A stretch of DNA of 64,000 bases from Apostichopus japonicus (GCF_037975245.1 NC_092567.1:25898376-25962375), one strand, 5' to 3'. Counted from the first letter of the stretch, positions 44,023-57,379 are shown. Program-made: numbers and translations. The notes: a model not told the origin generated them from the letters alone.

Positions 44023-47000
44023 TGGAACAATTTCCAAATGCTAATACCTCTCTATACTGTCCTCCCATATCATGCTTCAAAGCACTCATACTGAAAGTAC
44101 GAGCAGTTCCTTACTAAGCATATTGATTACCATGCAATCAGGCATGTAAAATAAATATTGCACAAATGAACCTGCAAGATGATGATTTGATCTGGTAACT
44201 GGAGTGCACGAAAATACATCACAAATGAAATACAGTAAACGTACTATGTTTTGTCTTTCACAGAGGCAAGGGTAATTACCCCTGAACCACCCACCCTTTG
44301 CCCATATTTACCTCTTCAGGTGACCACTTTTACCTACAGACCTAAACTTGTGCTCAATTTGGAGTTCAACAGGACCAAATTATGTACACTTCGAACCACG
44401 TTAGATGACTTGATAAGTTTATTGCTGAGCCGTTTTGTGCTCCCTCCTATGTCCCCTCTAGTGAACCTCCTCCCCCCCCCCCCACTCTCCAGTTAGTTCC
44501 ACACAGTCCATAGTATTACTCACAATCAAACGTTTTTTGTGGATATAGAGTTCAAAATATTTTGCAAACCAAGTAGGATTTTTCTCTTAGTTGCTGAGCT
44601 GTTCCCCAATCCCCAGCCATGCCCTCCAATCCACCATCCTTTTGTAACCCCTCCCCCCCCCACTCACCTCACCCCTGCCTCACACTCAACAGTAGTTTTC
44701 ATCTTAAAGTAAGTGATTTAATTTGTGCATTAATCAAAACCTGACTACTAGCAGACAGGCAGACAGTTCTGGACTTCTTAACATTTGATAATAATTTCAG
44801 AAGTAGCCTGTATTACCACCTAGAGATCACTTTCAAAAGGATAATTCACTTCTGCAAACTTAATATTACTTCTCTCTTTACATCCAATACAATTGCTTAG
44901 TGTTTGCATAAACTTTCCTATGTAAAATTAAGGATTTACTTCAATCAACTTCATTTCCAAAATCTGAAACATTTATTTTCCATTCTTTGGGAAACAATAA
45001 ACTGACGCTACTTGTTTCTTGATAAGTATTTGTTTCCACAACAACCAGCTTTATGAATGACATACTTCATATAGAACCATGAACGAATACAACACAAAAA
45101 GACACAACAATGAACATTCCTATAGGCCCAAGAATAGCTCAAATATGAATGTCTTGATTTTATGATATGGTTACCACGGTTGCTGTATACTTTAGTTAAT
45201 CCCAATACTGTAACAAAATCACTCATTCCAAAATAAAAGATCACCTCACTGATATTTTGAATGACTTAGGTATTGCATCAAAGAATCCCCTGCAGCAAAG
45301 CGGAATCAATGTGTCAAACAATAGAGATAATCTCTGCTGACCAGCCATGCTTCTTATCTGAAACTGCAAAGCTGAAAATAGTTTGATCACCTCCTACATA
45401 ACCTGGCTGCAGGATGTTGCAGCCCACAGCGTTCCTGCACAGCCTGGCTGCAAGATGCTGTAGCGCCCTCACTTCCTACTTTTGACACAGTGCCTTTAAA
45501 TTTATCCAATCACTGCAACATGACCATTAAACAACAAAATGTGTCACTTTTTCTTCTTAAACATGGATGAGTCCAACATTAAAACTTTTACAAAGGTTTT
45601 CATGAATTAAAACATGTTGGATTAAAGTGAAGTTATTTCTAACCTTTCCATTGTGTAGTAAATCAACAGTTTAAAAGATAATTGTAAAGCACACACCCTT
45701 ATTTGGTGATGTTCTAACAAAAGCATCATATAGAGCTAAAACACCTTTGACCCACATAAGTATAAAAGTATTTACTGAAGAAAATAAAAGTAAAAATTAC
45801 AATAATAAGCCCCACACACTGAAAAATAAATAGGATGAATAATTAAAATCATGAGCCAAATTACTTTAGATTGAAATAAATTTCAGAGATTTTTATAATT
45901 TGCACGTCCCAGAATACCATTTGTTGTTTTAAGGAATAACTAAATAAAGATTGCTAGTAATAGAGGCAGGTATAATACCTGTGAAAGATATAGAAATCAC
46001 ATAAAAATATTGCTCACCGAAATTCTACTAAGAAAAACATATTTGATCTACCTAAAAATGAATGATTAAACAATAAACAAATCACAAAATGATTTTGATG
46101 GAATACAACAACTCGACTTCACCATAGATTCTTTCTAGACCAGGTTATGCTATGTTCAATTAACTCTCTTCCACCTTTCCCCACCTCTCACCAAATTGAG
46201 AACTACGAAAATACATCTTTCAAAACAAGATTCTCTTTAGTTTTACAATCTTAACCCTTTCACTGAATACCACGTCAGGTTTTTGGCTTCAAGGTTTAGG
46301 CAGAAAGACAAACCAAAATTTCAAGCATACAATGTCGATACGACTGAATATTAAATCATTTTGATTGAAATAAAGATACTCTCCATGTCTGAGGGATTTC
46401 AGAGTTTTTATGCTAGAGGCTACACATGATCCTGTCATCAACATTCATCTGTAATATTCATAAAGTATATTTCATATCTACAAACTTCTACCCAATATCC
46501 CAACAGTCTTTGCTCGCAACCGATCTTTATCGATCATCTTAACCAGATCTCAACATGAGAATACAACAAACTCCAGCACACCGGAATGTCTAAATCATTT
46601 ACCAAGCAAGTGTGATGTCTCTCAAATACATTTGTATTGAAATCCATTGTATAATTGCTTTAAAATATTGACTTGTTTCCCCTTTTGTATATAATAAGTC
46701 CTTTCTCATAACTTTCGTCAATAATATCGACAGGAACTTTAAACCTTCTATCCTGTCAACCAGAATGTTCTCTGGAATCAGTGAGTCTCAATCGCTTATA
46801 AAAGACATTTCTGTATAAAAAACATAACAGTAGCCTACCTAGCATTGAGCTAGGAAATTGAAAAAAAACTGTTTAACATCAAATATCTTGATGGCACTCT
46901 CACGAGATGCAGTACAGGTGAACTAAACATGGTTTGTACCAATTCTCATGCCCTTAATGAAGAATTAAAAGTGCATACTCTACTATCGATGGTGTGAATG

Positions 47001-47093
47001 CAGCCTCGTTTCTGATGTTGTAATTTCCCTACAATTTATCCCTTCTTAAGTTCAAGGAACCATTTCTAGGAATATCTTGATCATCTCTCCTCA
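44023..47093. other. Downstream region of CCDC91; probable 3' UTR in its right part
   Basis: No coding exon is supported. The DNA next to the CCDC91 stop (47094) presumably holds its 3' UTR, since that gene runs leftward. The polyadenylation site cannot be chosen among many AT-rich signals. C-runs occur at about 44472-44483 and 44651-44660. Confidence 0.45.
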
Positions 47094-50000
47094 TCAAGTA
47101 TTGGCCTCTTCATTCTCAGGAGAGGTTGAACTATCCTCTGGGTTCATCAACCCTTTCAGTTGTTCTTGAATGCCTTTTAGGAATAAGTCCATCACCGCAA
47201 AGGACCGTTGTTGCCTGGAATTGTCAATCTGAAATGACACAAGAGAAACAAGAAAAGAGAAGAAGTTATATTCTGTCACCATGTCTTATATGTTCATGTG
47301 ACGTTTGAGTCTTTGAGAAGATTGGGGAACAAGGATATTCCTAGGCATTGTCCATAAATACCTTTCTGATTTTTTATTTGAACATGTAATGTATTTTCCA
47401 TTTTATGAGGAGTAGATACACTCTTTAAATGTGTTCCAGTCCATGGATTGGGTACAAAATGTCAGTGTGGCCCAGTTGATCTATTTTCCGTCCACCCCTG
47501 ATATACATCCAACTACTAACCTTCCTCTGCTCAGCACTAAACCTCAGCATTTCTTCTTGGGCTAATTTATTGGTTTTATTGAGAGCGTCTTGCTGTTGTT
47601 CTCTTTCTTCAGATAGGGCTATTTTCACTGCTTCCTACAAGAGAATAGAAGGAAAAAATAAGAAAGAAAAAAAATTGAAAAATCAACAAAGTAATTGATT
47701 TAGTTGTAATCTATATCTGATTTCACAACCAATGACATTCAAACAAGTTTATTTGATAGTTACCAACTTTTCTCTCTTGTTCATAAAGGTACAGTGCTAC
47801 ACCTTTTTATAGGAACAGGAATCACTTGTCTGTATATGGACACTATGGCAGGCCACCAGTATCACATCTAATGGCATATGGAGCCAGGTTCGGACCCTGA
47901 GGATAGTCGTGCCTCAGAGGTCTATAGTCTGCTTAAAGGCATTGAAGACTCGCCCCAAACAATGTGCGGCCATCTGAAAAAGTTAACTTTCTGTTGCTTG
48001 CAAGTGACAGTTTGTTAGTGTTGCTACAAAATACAGACAGTAATGAAACGTGATACCTTGTTATCTTTAGCTGGACCTGAGATATCCATCGCTGTATCGT
48101 TTGTATACTGTGCTGTGGGTATTGACCGCAGCTGTATGTACTGACTGTACACTAGTGTCTAATTACCGATGGTAGCAAGCTGTGTGTGTATATTCTGGGA
48201 TCGATGGTGGTGTTTAAAACTTCTGTTACACCTCATTCGAGACTATGTCAAATTAACGGCATTAGACGTTTCTTTTTGCGCGAGTCTTAACACCCTTTAA
48301 GTATATCATTAAAATGAGAATTCATTATTCTTTATCCCATATTTCTTTGGGTCCCCTAAATGATTTCAGGCACTGAGCTGTTGTACCCTAGACTTCCCTC
48401 TACCCCCCCCCCCCCCCAACCACCTTATTGTCTGCCTGATCACATCATAAAGAAAGTTGACACTTTTACCAATAATCAAAATATGTAACTATTACTTAAC
48501 ACTGGAAAAGTGAAGTTAACTATACTTAAAATCAAGATTAGCCAATTTAAACATGACAATTTTGAATTGTTAAGAGACTAATGTTGGTCCGTATTGATTT
48601 AAAGTTACATTATATTACTAATTAGTTTTGAAAAGAAGGCCTTTGTCACATTTGGTACTGACTCCCTTGTACAGAACCATCTGCGCACACATGATCTTGT
48701 TCTTTGGCTAAGGTGAAAGTCAACATAGAGAGCTAACTTAACAGTTAACACCATAAATTGATAACTGAACTCTTTTTCATTTGATAAATATTGCCATAAA
48801 ATTGTAACAGTAGCAAAATATATTTTACAATTTAAGCTGGCACTATAAATTAACATTAATCAGAATTCAAACATTTAATTTGGTATTAATAACAACATTT
48901 ATCAAAATAATTGCAAAATTATTAAATTATATTTCACATTTTACCCTCAGAATTTATGTAACTAATTAACCATTATTTCTTCCTTTTCAAATCTACTACT
49001 TTTCTCCAGCTAAAGTAATTAAAAATAAATCCTAGTCCACTAAACATGATTAATAATTATTATTAATATTACTGAAGAACAAAACATAAGACTCAACAAG
49101 GCAAATATTGATTTTTTGGAAATGAAGAAATCCAAATGTGAATTTAGATAAAAATATGTTTGAATATTGTAGCTTTACCTTACTTTTAAGCCTTTCTTCT
49201 TCAATACTACTTTTAATTAGTTCTAGACATTGTATTCTTTCTTCTTCTAATGATGTCTTCATTAAGGCCTTTTGTTCATCTATTAACCTTTGACCTTCCT
49301 CCCTTTCGGATGCCACTGCTTTTTTGATGGCTTCAAGTTGTACTTCTTCAAAAGTCTGCACAAGGTATAAACAGAAAAGCAGTATTAATTAAGAGAAGAA
49401 ACAAATTTGTTAATAAGATGCAAAACAAACCCAAAATAAATACAAAGCAAATTAAAAGTAAATATGAAGTGTTCTAGAAATAAAAAAGCAGAGGACATGA
49501 AAAAAATCTTACAAAATGGGAGGGCAGCATTCTGAATTGACGATTTGACTTGATATTGTATTTTCAGAACATAATACTTGTTCTGACCTCATCTCTTTTG
49601 AATGCTATTGAATAGCTGATTAGTTATTTCTCCCAACTGAACATATCGTTACCTTAGCTTGCTTCTCCAGTAACTCTTTACTTCTGTCTCTCTCCTCCTC
49701 CAACATCACAGTCAATCTCTCCTTCTGAAGTTCCTGATATTTACTCAAAGCCATCTTCATCCTTTCTTCTCCTCTCTTCCTCTCATCCTCCAGCAGACTG
49801 TTAAAGACCTCTTCCTGAAACAAATATTATTCAATTCGGAAAAACTTGTTAGTTTTGCCAAATTTGGCATCTTTCAATTATCTAACAATTTTTATCTCAA
49901 CATAAATTTGTCAAATGCAGACCACTTCCAAAATGACATTTTATTTTTTAAGTGAACCTTCAGCTAACTTGCAAGTAATGAATAATCTTTAGATTCAACA

Positions 50001-53000
50001 TATTATGCCACAGTAAGTGATCCATCTTACCCAAGCCCAGGCCCCCTAATTGATCCTGGTCCCCAGGGATGTAGTCCCTAGTCCCCAGGGATGTAGTCCC
50101 TGACCCCTCCTCTTGTCAGGCTTGGATATGTTGCTTCTACCAATTGGTGGCTAGCTAGCCTGGTGCTTACCTGTTTCTTCATCAAGACCTGGCATCTTTC
50201 TGTCTCCTTCTTAACTGTTTCCTCCAGTTTTCTCTCACCTACAGCCTGCTGTTCTAATACTGCCTTCCTACACAATTCCTGAAAATGATCAATATTTTGA
50301 ATAAGCGTATTTTATTGGTAAGGAGAAACACATTCTTCATCAGCTATTCCAAGTTTCTTTTGTAAGAGGGAGAAGGAGATTGGTTGTAAACTGGCAACAA
50401 ACCTTAGTAAATAATAATGATAATAATATGAGGTTATTCATTATCAGTGCTCTCCTAACAACACTTAACTCTTGATCTTACCATTAGTGGAAAAGAAAAA
50501 AAACACATCATGAAAGTTACAGAAGACTTTTAGCTTGTTTAGTCCAACGGCCCTTTGTCTATTTTTGAGATAACATCCCGTTTTCCTTACCTTATACTCT
50601 TCAACCATAATTGCGAGTGTCTGATGCCCTGCCCCTCTTATTTCTTCCAGTTGCTTCTGATGTCTAACATCCATCTCTTCATACACCTTACCCTGAGCTG
50701 ACACACTTTCTTCCTTCTCTGCAACTTCTCTTTCAAGATTACTAAGTTGTGCCATCAATTCATCTTTTTGCTACAGAGAATATACATATATATATATTTA
50801 AGAAAGGGCCGATATTAAAAAGATTTCAAATGTTGACATTAATGTGAATTTTCTTAGAATCCAAGACTCAGTAATCTCCTTAAATGAACAAAACAACAAT
50901 TCCTGTCTTCTTCTGATTGTGCAAAACCATGTTTACACTTGTCATTTTTGCAAATTTGCAGCAGAAAATGAAAATAATTATATTAATAATCAAATGAAAA
51001 TCTTCAAGTCGCCTCTGCAATCATTTAACAAGTACCCCTGAACTTACACCATGGGGACCCAATGCACTAGCTCTACATTTCACCCTTGGTATTCATTGTA
51101 CAGTTTTCTGCATATCTGTGCTATAGGGTTCTCTAGCAAAATGTGCCATAAAAATCTCCTACACTAGAATCAGAGCTTAGACAATAAAATTGCAAATATT
51201 TACTCACAGCTTTGCATATCACTTAATATTATTTTTTTTATTTTTTTTTTTAACATAAACAAAATAACATAACACAAATGTCATTATGACAGCTTATTGC
51301 ATAGCAGATTACATGCTTTTAGAGTATGAGTGAGATTACTCTCCTTAGAATGGAAAGAAAAAAGCAATATCACTTACGATTGGGTTCAAATCAAACTGAA
51401 TATCAATATTGCAGTTAGTAAAGAGCTTGTTCTGTTTGGAAATTATTTGTACAAAGACTATGTGTTTGATAACATCCTTTCTGGTTCTGAAATTTTGTGT
51501 TTACAAAAGTAAGGTTGAAAATTAGAAACCTTCCTTTAGCTATGGTAAAATTGATTTAAAGAATTTTTATCTAAAAGAAAAGTTTATGTATAAAACTAAT
51601 TGTAAGCAACATGCTTTTGATATCAGATGGCATAACTGGAAATCTTTATTTGAAGTTTAATGATTTATTTGTTGTTGTTGATAATATTGACTAATGATCA
51701 TCATGTATATGTTATTCTGAATTGTACATTGTTTGGTTTCTTGATGGAATGATAATAAAAAATAAACAAAATAAATAAAAAAATGAAAATATCATTTACG
51801 AGGAAGTTTGACACTGATATTATACAACAACCAATGGATTTTGTTTTAGCAGTTTTGCGATTACCATCTTTGTCTCTGCGATGGAATGCTATCATATAAT
51901 ACCTTCAGCAACTGTTGCTTCTCCAGGTCTGAGAGGGACAGGCTCTCTCTTAAATCTTGCAACTTCCCGAGATCTCCCTGCGAAGCTTGTGAATGATGCT
52001 TGGAGGTGTGGGTGTCATTCTGCATCCCTTGAGGATTACCAGAGGAGAGGATGGGGCTTTCTTTAGGCCTGACTGATTCTGCTTCTTCTGCAGGGTGGAG
52101 TGAGTCATCATCTGGAATCTGATTCAATTTGTATCAACATTCATTGGCTCAACATTCAGGAAGGACTTTTCTTCTGTCCCCCCTCCTTCTCCCCTTGTCC
52201 CTCCTCCTATCACTCTTCTCATAGCTCTCTTCCACCCTTTTTTCTCCACACCCTTCTGTCTTTGTCCTTCTCCAGTTTATCCCTTACCCCCTTCCCTTAA
52301 TCCTCTCTTTTTCCCGCCACTGTTTATCTCCTACCTCACCTCTTCCCCTGTTGGTTTCTTTCTTTCTTCTCTCCATCCATTGTCTACCAACCCCCTTACA
52401 TCTATCTCTGTGTGTTCACCATGCTCATTAACCTGTCTGTATTCTGTGCGTGTTTTTGTCCCGTCTGTTACTGTTACTTGTCGTTTAGCCTTTGAAGAAG
52501 ATCCTGCTAGGATCAAAACGTCAGGCCAACTTACTTTTACACATTCAATTTGTATCAGTCGTATTGATCAGTGGTGGTACATTACCACTGATAAACACAA
52601 ACACAATGGGTGCACATCAAAATATAAAACATGCTAGGAGCTACAAGGATATTAACCAGAATGCAAAAATGCATTTTGGTTCCAATGATCATGTAACATG
52701 AGCAGTTTTCTTCATGAATCTGACGTTTTGTATAGTGAGGGTGTACAACATACTTCATCCTAGTAATACAGTGAAAAACAGTGTGCTGTGAGTCATGTGA
52801 CAATCAATAAATTCACAAGGCTGTCCTGAAATGACCATTGACTTCAAGACAGGCTTCTTGTACTAAATGTGATAGATACATCAACATGCTAAATATGACA
52901 TCTGTCCTTGTTGGAATATTGTGTAAAATATGGTGTTCACAATTTGACCTTTGACCTCCATCAAACACCATAGGCATCTTGTACTCAATGTGGTACTTCT

Positions 53001-56000
53001 ACACACTAAATATTAGATCCGACCATGCTTGCCTTCTTGAGATATTGTGTTTACAAGGTTTCACAATTTGACCCCTGGTGACCCCAAATGATCTTTGACC
53101 TCCACCAAAAACAATAGGCTTCCTGAACTCAATGTGGTACTGCTACACACAAAATATGAAAATTTGTCCGACCTTCCCTTCTTGAGATATCGTGTTTACA
53201 AGTTGAGTGTCACGAATGCAAATACACACGCCATCATGACTGCAAAGGTTACTATTATCATCGAAACCCAAATGTGGTAAAAGCCAAAGAGACAAGACAA
53301 TTTTTAGGAGAATTTATATCACAATCGGTTTCATCTGTGGTACTTAACCATTTTCTACTAATCTTGATCTACAAAGATTGCAATGAACATGGCCATAAGA
53401 TCAGCTGCACATAAGCAACCTTTCATTCAATTTTCTGCTTTAGAAACTTTGCATTTCTGAAATTCATCAAGTACAGTAAGTAGTATATAGCCCTATGTTT
53501 AGTTCATAGAGTTATTGTAATGAGCATGTGAATCTCTGGTTAATATTGTAAATTGATTGTACATTGAATGCCACACAAAGCACAGATCTAATCTATAATT
53601 CTATACTCAACATACAATGGACTGGGGTTGAGAGTGGATCTAGTTTTTGTGTTTGTGTGTATGGGTGTGTCCAGGCTCTATCTTGCATTCCTTTTCTTAA
53701 AAGATAGTTAAAAAAATGTGAACTCTACAAACCCCATCAGACCTGACGGTGTCATTCTCCTGAACTATGTCATCATCCAGACTAACATCACTACTATCCA
53801 AGGCATTGGACGATGAGTTATTGACCTCTTGTTGACCTCTCTCAGACTCTGGAAGGTCATCAGAAGACTTGACCTCTGACGACAATGATGATGATGAAAT
53901 AGTCTTTAAGGGGAAAAAAATAGAAGAGGATTGATATTAGGATAATACTTATTGAAGGATGATCTCTGACATGTATTCATTACTTTTGCCTCCAAGGAAA
54001 TAATTCATTGGTTTCTCAATTTGGATGACAAATCAACACAAGATAGCTTATCTTCTCTTAAAGGCATTGAAGACTCGCTCTGAAAAAGTGAACTTTCGTG
54101 CTTGCAAGTGAAGTTTTCTTCTTGTAGCTACAAAATGCAGACAGTAATGAAACATGATACCTTGTTATCTTTTATCTAGACCTGAGATGTCCATCGCTGC
54201 TATTTACACTGTGTTGTGGGTATTGACCGTAGCTGTATGTATTGACTGTACACTAGTGTCTAATTACCGATGGTAGCAAGCTGTGTGTGTATTTTCTGGG
54301 ATCGATGGTGGTGTCTAACACTTCTGTTACACCTCATTTGAAACTAAGTCAAATTACCTGAATTAGACTTTTTCTTTTTGCGCGAGTCTTCACACCTTTT
54401 AAGGATCATCTTATAGGGAAGTGCCTCTGAGGGAATCATACCAGTAAACAATTGACCATTGACCGTTCAAAGGTTAGAAAGAAGAAGCAGAAACATGATA
54501 GACAAAATTTGAATAAAAAATGTTGCACAATTTTCATCTGCATATGTGCAGCAGATGGAACTTCAGAAATTTACCAAGCGATTAGGTTTTTTATAGATTT
54601 TTTTTAAGATTTACTTACATGTTGAGATGCTGCACTTCCTGGGGGTATTAGGTCATCTAAGGGTGCAGCTGGGGAAGGCTTTTGGATTAGTTGGTTGGAT
54701 AGCTGCGACTGGACTACATCTGGTGGAGCAGCAGCTGTTAAAAGAAAAGAAACTTAATTTTAATAGGGAAAGGAAATCTCACCCTTATGATAAGTAGACA
54801 ATAAAAATTTGAACTATAAAATTTGAAAGTACAATTTTGCCACTTTTTTATGCCTGTGCAAATACATGTCGTATAGGTAAACCCTACTGTACATAAATAC
54901 TTACAGTATGTCAAATGTAAATAAGGTTATTTAGCTGAACATATCTAAGATGGTTTACCTCCTGCATGAGTGTGGTTCACACCTACCATAGCCCAAATAA
55001 ATTATCACATAACATTTGATCTTTCATTTTACAAACCACTTAACAAATCAGATCTATGGAATATCTCTAGCCCTTGCATGTACTGATATTTTACATATTA
55101 TGATTGGGTGACCATTATGAGACTTTCTAGTGTATTTGGCAGTAATACTGATAACCTTTAATATCAGAGCTCTCAATGAAGGTAATGAGATTACCAAGAC
55201 TAAACTGTGCCCATGGAGAGGGGCTAGCCTCTACACCAGCCATATCTGTGCTGACCTCATCCAGAGTGGGTGAAGCACCTTCAAATCCCCCAAAGTCATC
55301 ATCCCAGTCATCATTTAATGGTTCATCCTCAGTAGCAGCAACCTGTGAAGGAAATCAAATTAAAACTATCATTGAGAATAATCCATCCCCCACCCCATTG
55401 TTTTTTTTTTGAAGGGGGGCATATGGGAATGTTTACCTCTTAATCGCACATAGCAGGAATTTTCGTGGAACCGAACTGTGATTTGGCATGGTTAAGTTAA
55501 TAAGGCAAAAACAAACAAGTTCTTGTTGCAACTCATGTAACAAAGATGTTGGACAACTCCATTATAATACAGGGAGGAATTATGGTAGTTTTCATTCAAA
55601 GTTTTCATTCCCTAATATTAACTGCCTTGCCAAATTTGTCCTTAAATATTCATGAACTGGAGAACAATTTTGAGGTTTCAAACAAAATTAACTATGACAA
55701 ATGCCAAGTGATATTTTTCACAAGTGTACGAGGCAACTTCTTCCAATTTAAAGTTCCCTGGACAAAAGTGGTGTTCACCATTCACTAACTTAACCAGAAC
55801 TTAACTCGGAAACAATATCTTGATAGGTGGGGCCAGATCATTAATGATAGATTTCAGTTCACTGTTATATCGATTGACCAAGCCAAGAATACAGGGGTCA
55901 GTAAAAGACAATGCCCGGGTATGAGCCCCAGGAGTGACAACTTTACTTTTTCTCGTAGGGCATCAATGTTAATGTCATTTAATTTCCAAGAGGTACAATA

Positions 56001-56742
56001 GATCATTGAAGCTAAGGGACGAGAAAGGTCAGTGGTGAAGTGAAGCGTAATCAGATGGTACGGTAGTAGCCAGTCGTGATCCATGCTTGTAATAAATTTG
56101 TCAGTTTCTCTTATAATAATTAGATCCAATGATGACTTTAATTATCTAATTATTACTGTTATGTAGCCTGTACTACTGTGGAGAGGTGACACATAAACAA
56201 CCCAAACATTTCTGTACTTTGTTAGATTGTTATCTTTCTTTAGCATATATAGCCTAGGCGGCCCTAGGTGTAGTTGGAGTTTGTCCAAGTCACTCAAATT
56301 TCTGAGATCTCCTGCTTCTTTGGGGGTGAATATTGAAACCTCACATTTTCTTTTGAAGGACTAGTCAGAAGGACGAGTCAGAGGGACTAGGTTTTGGCTA
56401 GCCATTGAGATCTCGTCAAAATTACACTGTTTGGCCTAAGATAGCCTAGCCCGGCTATAGCCCAAGTTTCGCTAGCCTATATTACTGTAAATGTGTAATG
56501 TTTGAATGCCTAAAGCAATGATGAGATATGGCTAGGTAATAACAAGGCCCTAACTTAAGTGAGGCCTAACCCTGAATGTGTAAATTATAGTAATACACTA
56601 CGACGGTAATTCAGTAGGCTAGGTCTAAAATTAGGCCTCACTGAGTCTACATATCTATGCAATAACACATATAGCATACTGTACTGTAGCCTGTAGGCTA
56701 TCCTATCTTTACCTGCTGAATGTCCGCCCGACCTTCAGCCAT
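47094..56742 (-). CDS. CCDC91: CCDC91/p56-like GGA-binding coiled-coil protein (11 coding exons)
   Basis: Coding exons, in order on the - strand: 56742-56713, 55342-55195, 54734-54619, 53903-53733, 52118-51903, 50770-50591, 50278-50171, 49814-49653, 49355-49179, 47634-47521, 47228-47094. All have GT-AG borders, phases close exactly, and the product is 518 residues. Residues 21-31 hold DDWDDDFGGFE, the acidic-FGGF motif by which p56 binds GAE domains of GGA adaptors at the trans-Golgi. Residues about 61-205 are Ser/Pro/Asp-rich and low in structure. From about 205 to 475 the sequence is coiled coil, including RHQKQLEEIRGAGHQTLAIM. The C-terminal RQQRSFAVMDLFLKGIQEQL matches the conserved CCDC91 end. 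The start ATG has G at -3 and +4. Introns hold MITEs and LINE scraps. Confidence 0.94.
47933..48300 (+). mobile_element. TTAA-flanked MITE, copy C (CCDC91 intron 9)
   Basis: TTAA at 47933-47936 is followed by AGGCATTGAAGACTCG. The right end is GCGAGTCTTAACACCC, closed by TTTAA (TTAA 48297-48300). The ends are inverted repeats of each other (TTGAAGACTCGC / GCGAGTCTT..). The length is 368 bp, and this is the best-preserved copy. Confidence 0.9.
51290..51785 (+). mobile_element. Possible L1/Tx1-like LINE 3' remnant (CCDC91 intron 5)
   Basis: The frame at 51330-51512 reads LFGNYLYKDYVFDNILSG and SEILCLQK. After a frameshift, the sequence resembles RLKIRNLPLA. These fit the C-terminus of L1-like ORF2 proteins seen in invertebrates. 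The fragment ends in an A-rich AATAATAAAAAATAAACAA tail. The family call is tentative. Confidence 0.5.
52137..52542 (+). mobile_element. 406-bp retroelement fragment with 15-bp TSD, Penelope-like features
   Basis: ATTCAATTTGTATCA flanks it at 52122-52136 and 52543-52557. The body is CT-rich (52175-52390) and ends with TTTGAAGAAGATCCTGCTAG then GATCAAAACGTCAGG (about 52491-52525). That stretch forms a hairpin (GATCCT-GCT-AGGATC) between TTGAAGA and AAAA, which resembles a decayed hammerhead core (CUGANGA, stem II, GAAA). Hammerhead motifs are known in Penelope-like elements. The left boundary lies 18 bp from the exon 5 acceptor of CCDC91. Confidence 0.7.
52800..53290. repeat. Dispersed TGACCT-rich repeat, CCDC91 intron 4
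   Basis: Two or three tandem-like units contain TTTGACCTCCACCAAAAACA, CTCAATGTGGTACT and CTTCTTGAGATATCGTGTTT. The segment ends ACTATTATCATCGAAACCC. It is shared with 58870-59150 and 24834-25260. Confidence 0.8.
54058..54402 (+). mobile_element. TTAA-flanked MITE, copy D (CCDC91 intron 3)
   Basis: TTAA at 54058-54061 and AGGCATTGAAGACTCGC on the left; GCGAGTCTTCACACCTTTTAA on the right, with TTAA at 54399-54402. The internal phrases are shared with copies A to C. About 30 bp near the left end are missing relative to copy C. Confidence 0.9.
55800..56135 (-). mobile_element. LINE endonuclease-region remnant (CCDC91 intron 1)
   Basis: The - strand frame reads SSLDLIIIRETDKFITS, then HDWLLPYHLITLHFTTDLSR and WKLNDINIDALREKVK. 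This is the pattern of the endonuclease-to-RT linker of CR1/L2-like LINEs (TLDLI..., LPSDH..., K...DI). The motif SDH is YHL here. There are no recognisable ends. Confidence 0.65.
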
Positions 56743-57379
56743 AGCCTGGCTTTTTGCAAAGAAACCTTCTGTGTAGGCACTTCAAACATAGGTTTTTGTA
56801 TAATCAATGAGTTTCATTAGTTGATTTAAACTTCCAAACTTTAGGCTAAATCAAAGAAAACAAGATCCATGGCTAATACTTATTTGAACTATATTAACCG
56901 GTGTTTCGGTGTACACGATTTCGCGGAACTAAAATCGAGGGAATTGAACATGTTTGAAGGTAGCGGACATTAAGAGCGGACAATAAGGGAAATAACAATA
57001 AAGAGACAAGGCATGATCGCCATCTGTTTAGTGGCGGATAGATAATAAGCCACGTGAAGGTGCAGTAGTATTTCAAAAGTTATTTGTACATAAAATGTGT
57101 TTATTGTTATTATACATTTTATTTTCCACAGAAAATAAATATATATAAATATGGAGGGAAGTCCTTTAAAAAGCCAATACAGGCTTAACAAAGTAAAGGA
57201 CTCCCAAAGAAAGATATGTGTATATACATAAATAAAAATATAATAATGTCTTAATAAGGCATAATTGATAACATGCAATATAAACGATGTATCAAAACTG
57301 ATAAATTACTTCTTTTGTGGCGTTTTCCTAAACGGGCGCTTTCTTTGACTATTAAAAAACGAATATTATTTCTCAACAG
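56743..57379. other. Upstream flank of CCDC91; probable 5' UTR and promoter
   Basis: The 5' UTR of CCDC91 should lie just right of 56742. The strip at about 56890-56965 has more CG steps than its surroundings (TTAACCGGTG, GATTTCGCGGAA, ATCGAGGG), so it is a promoter candidate. No TATA box or other element can be assigned with confidence. Confidence 0.35.
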
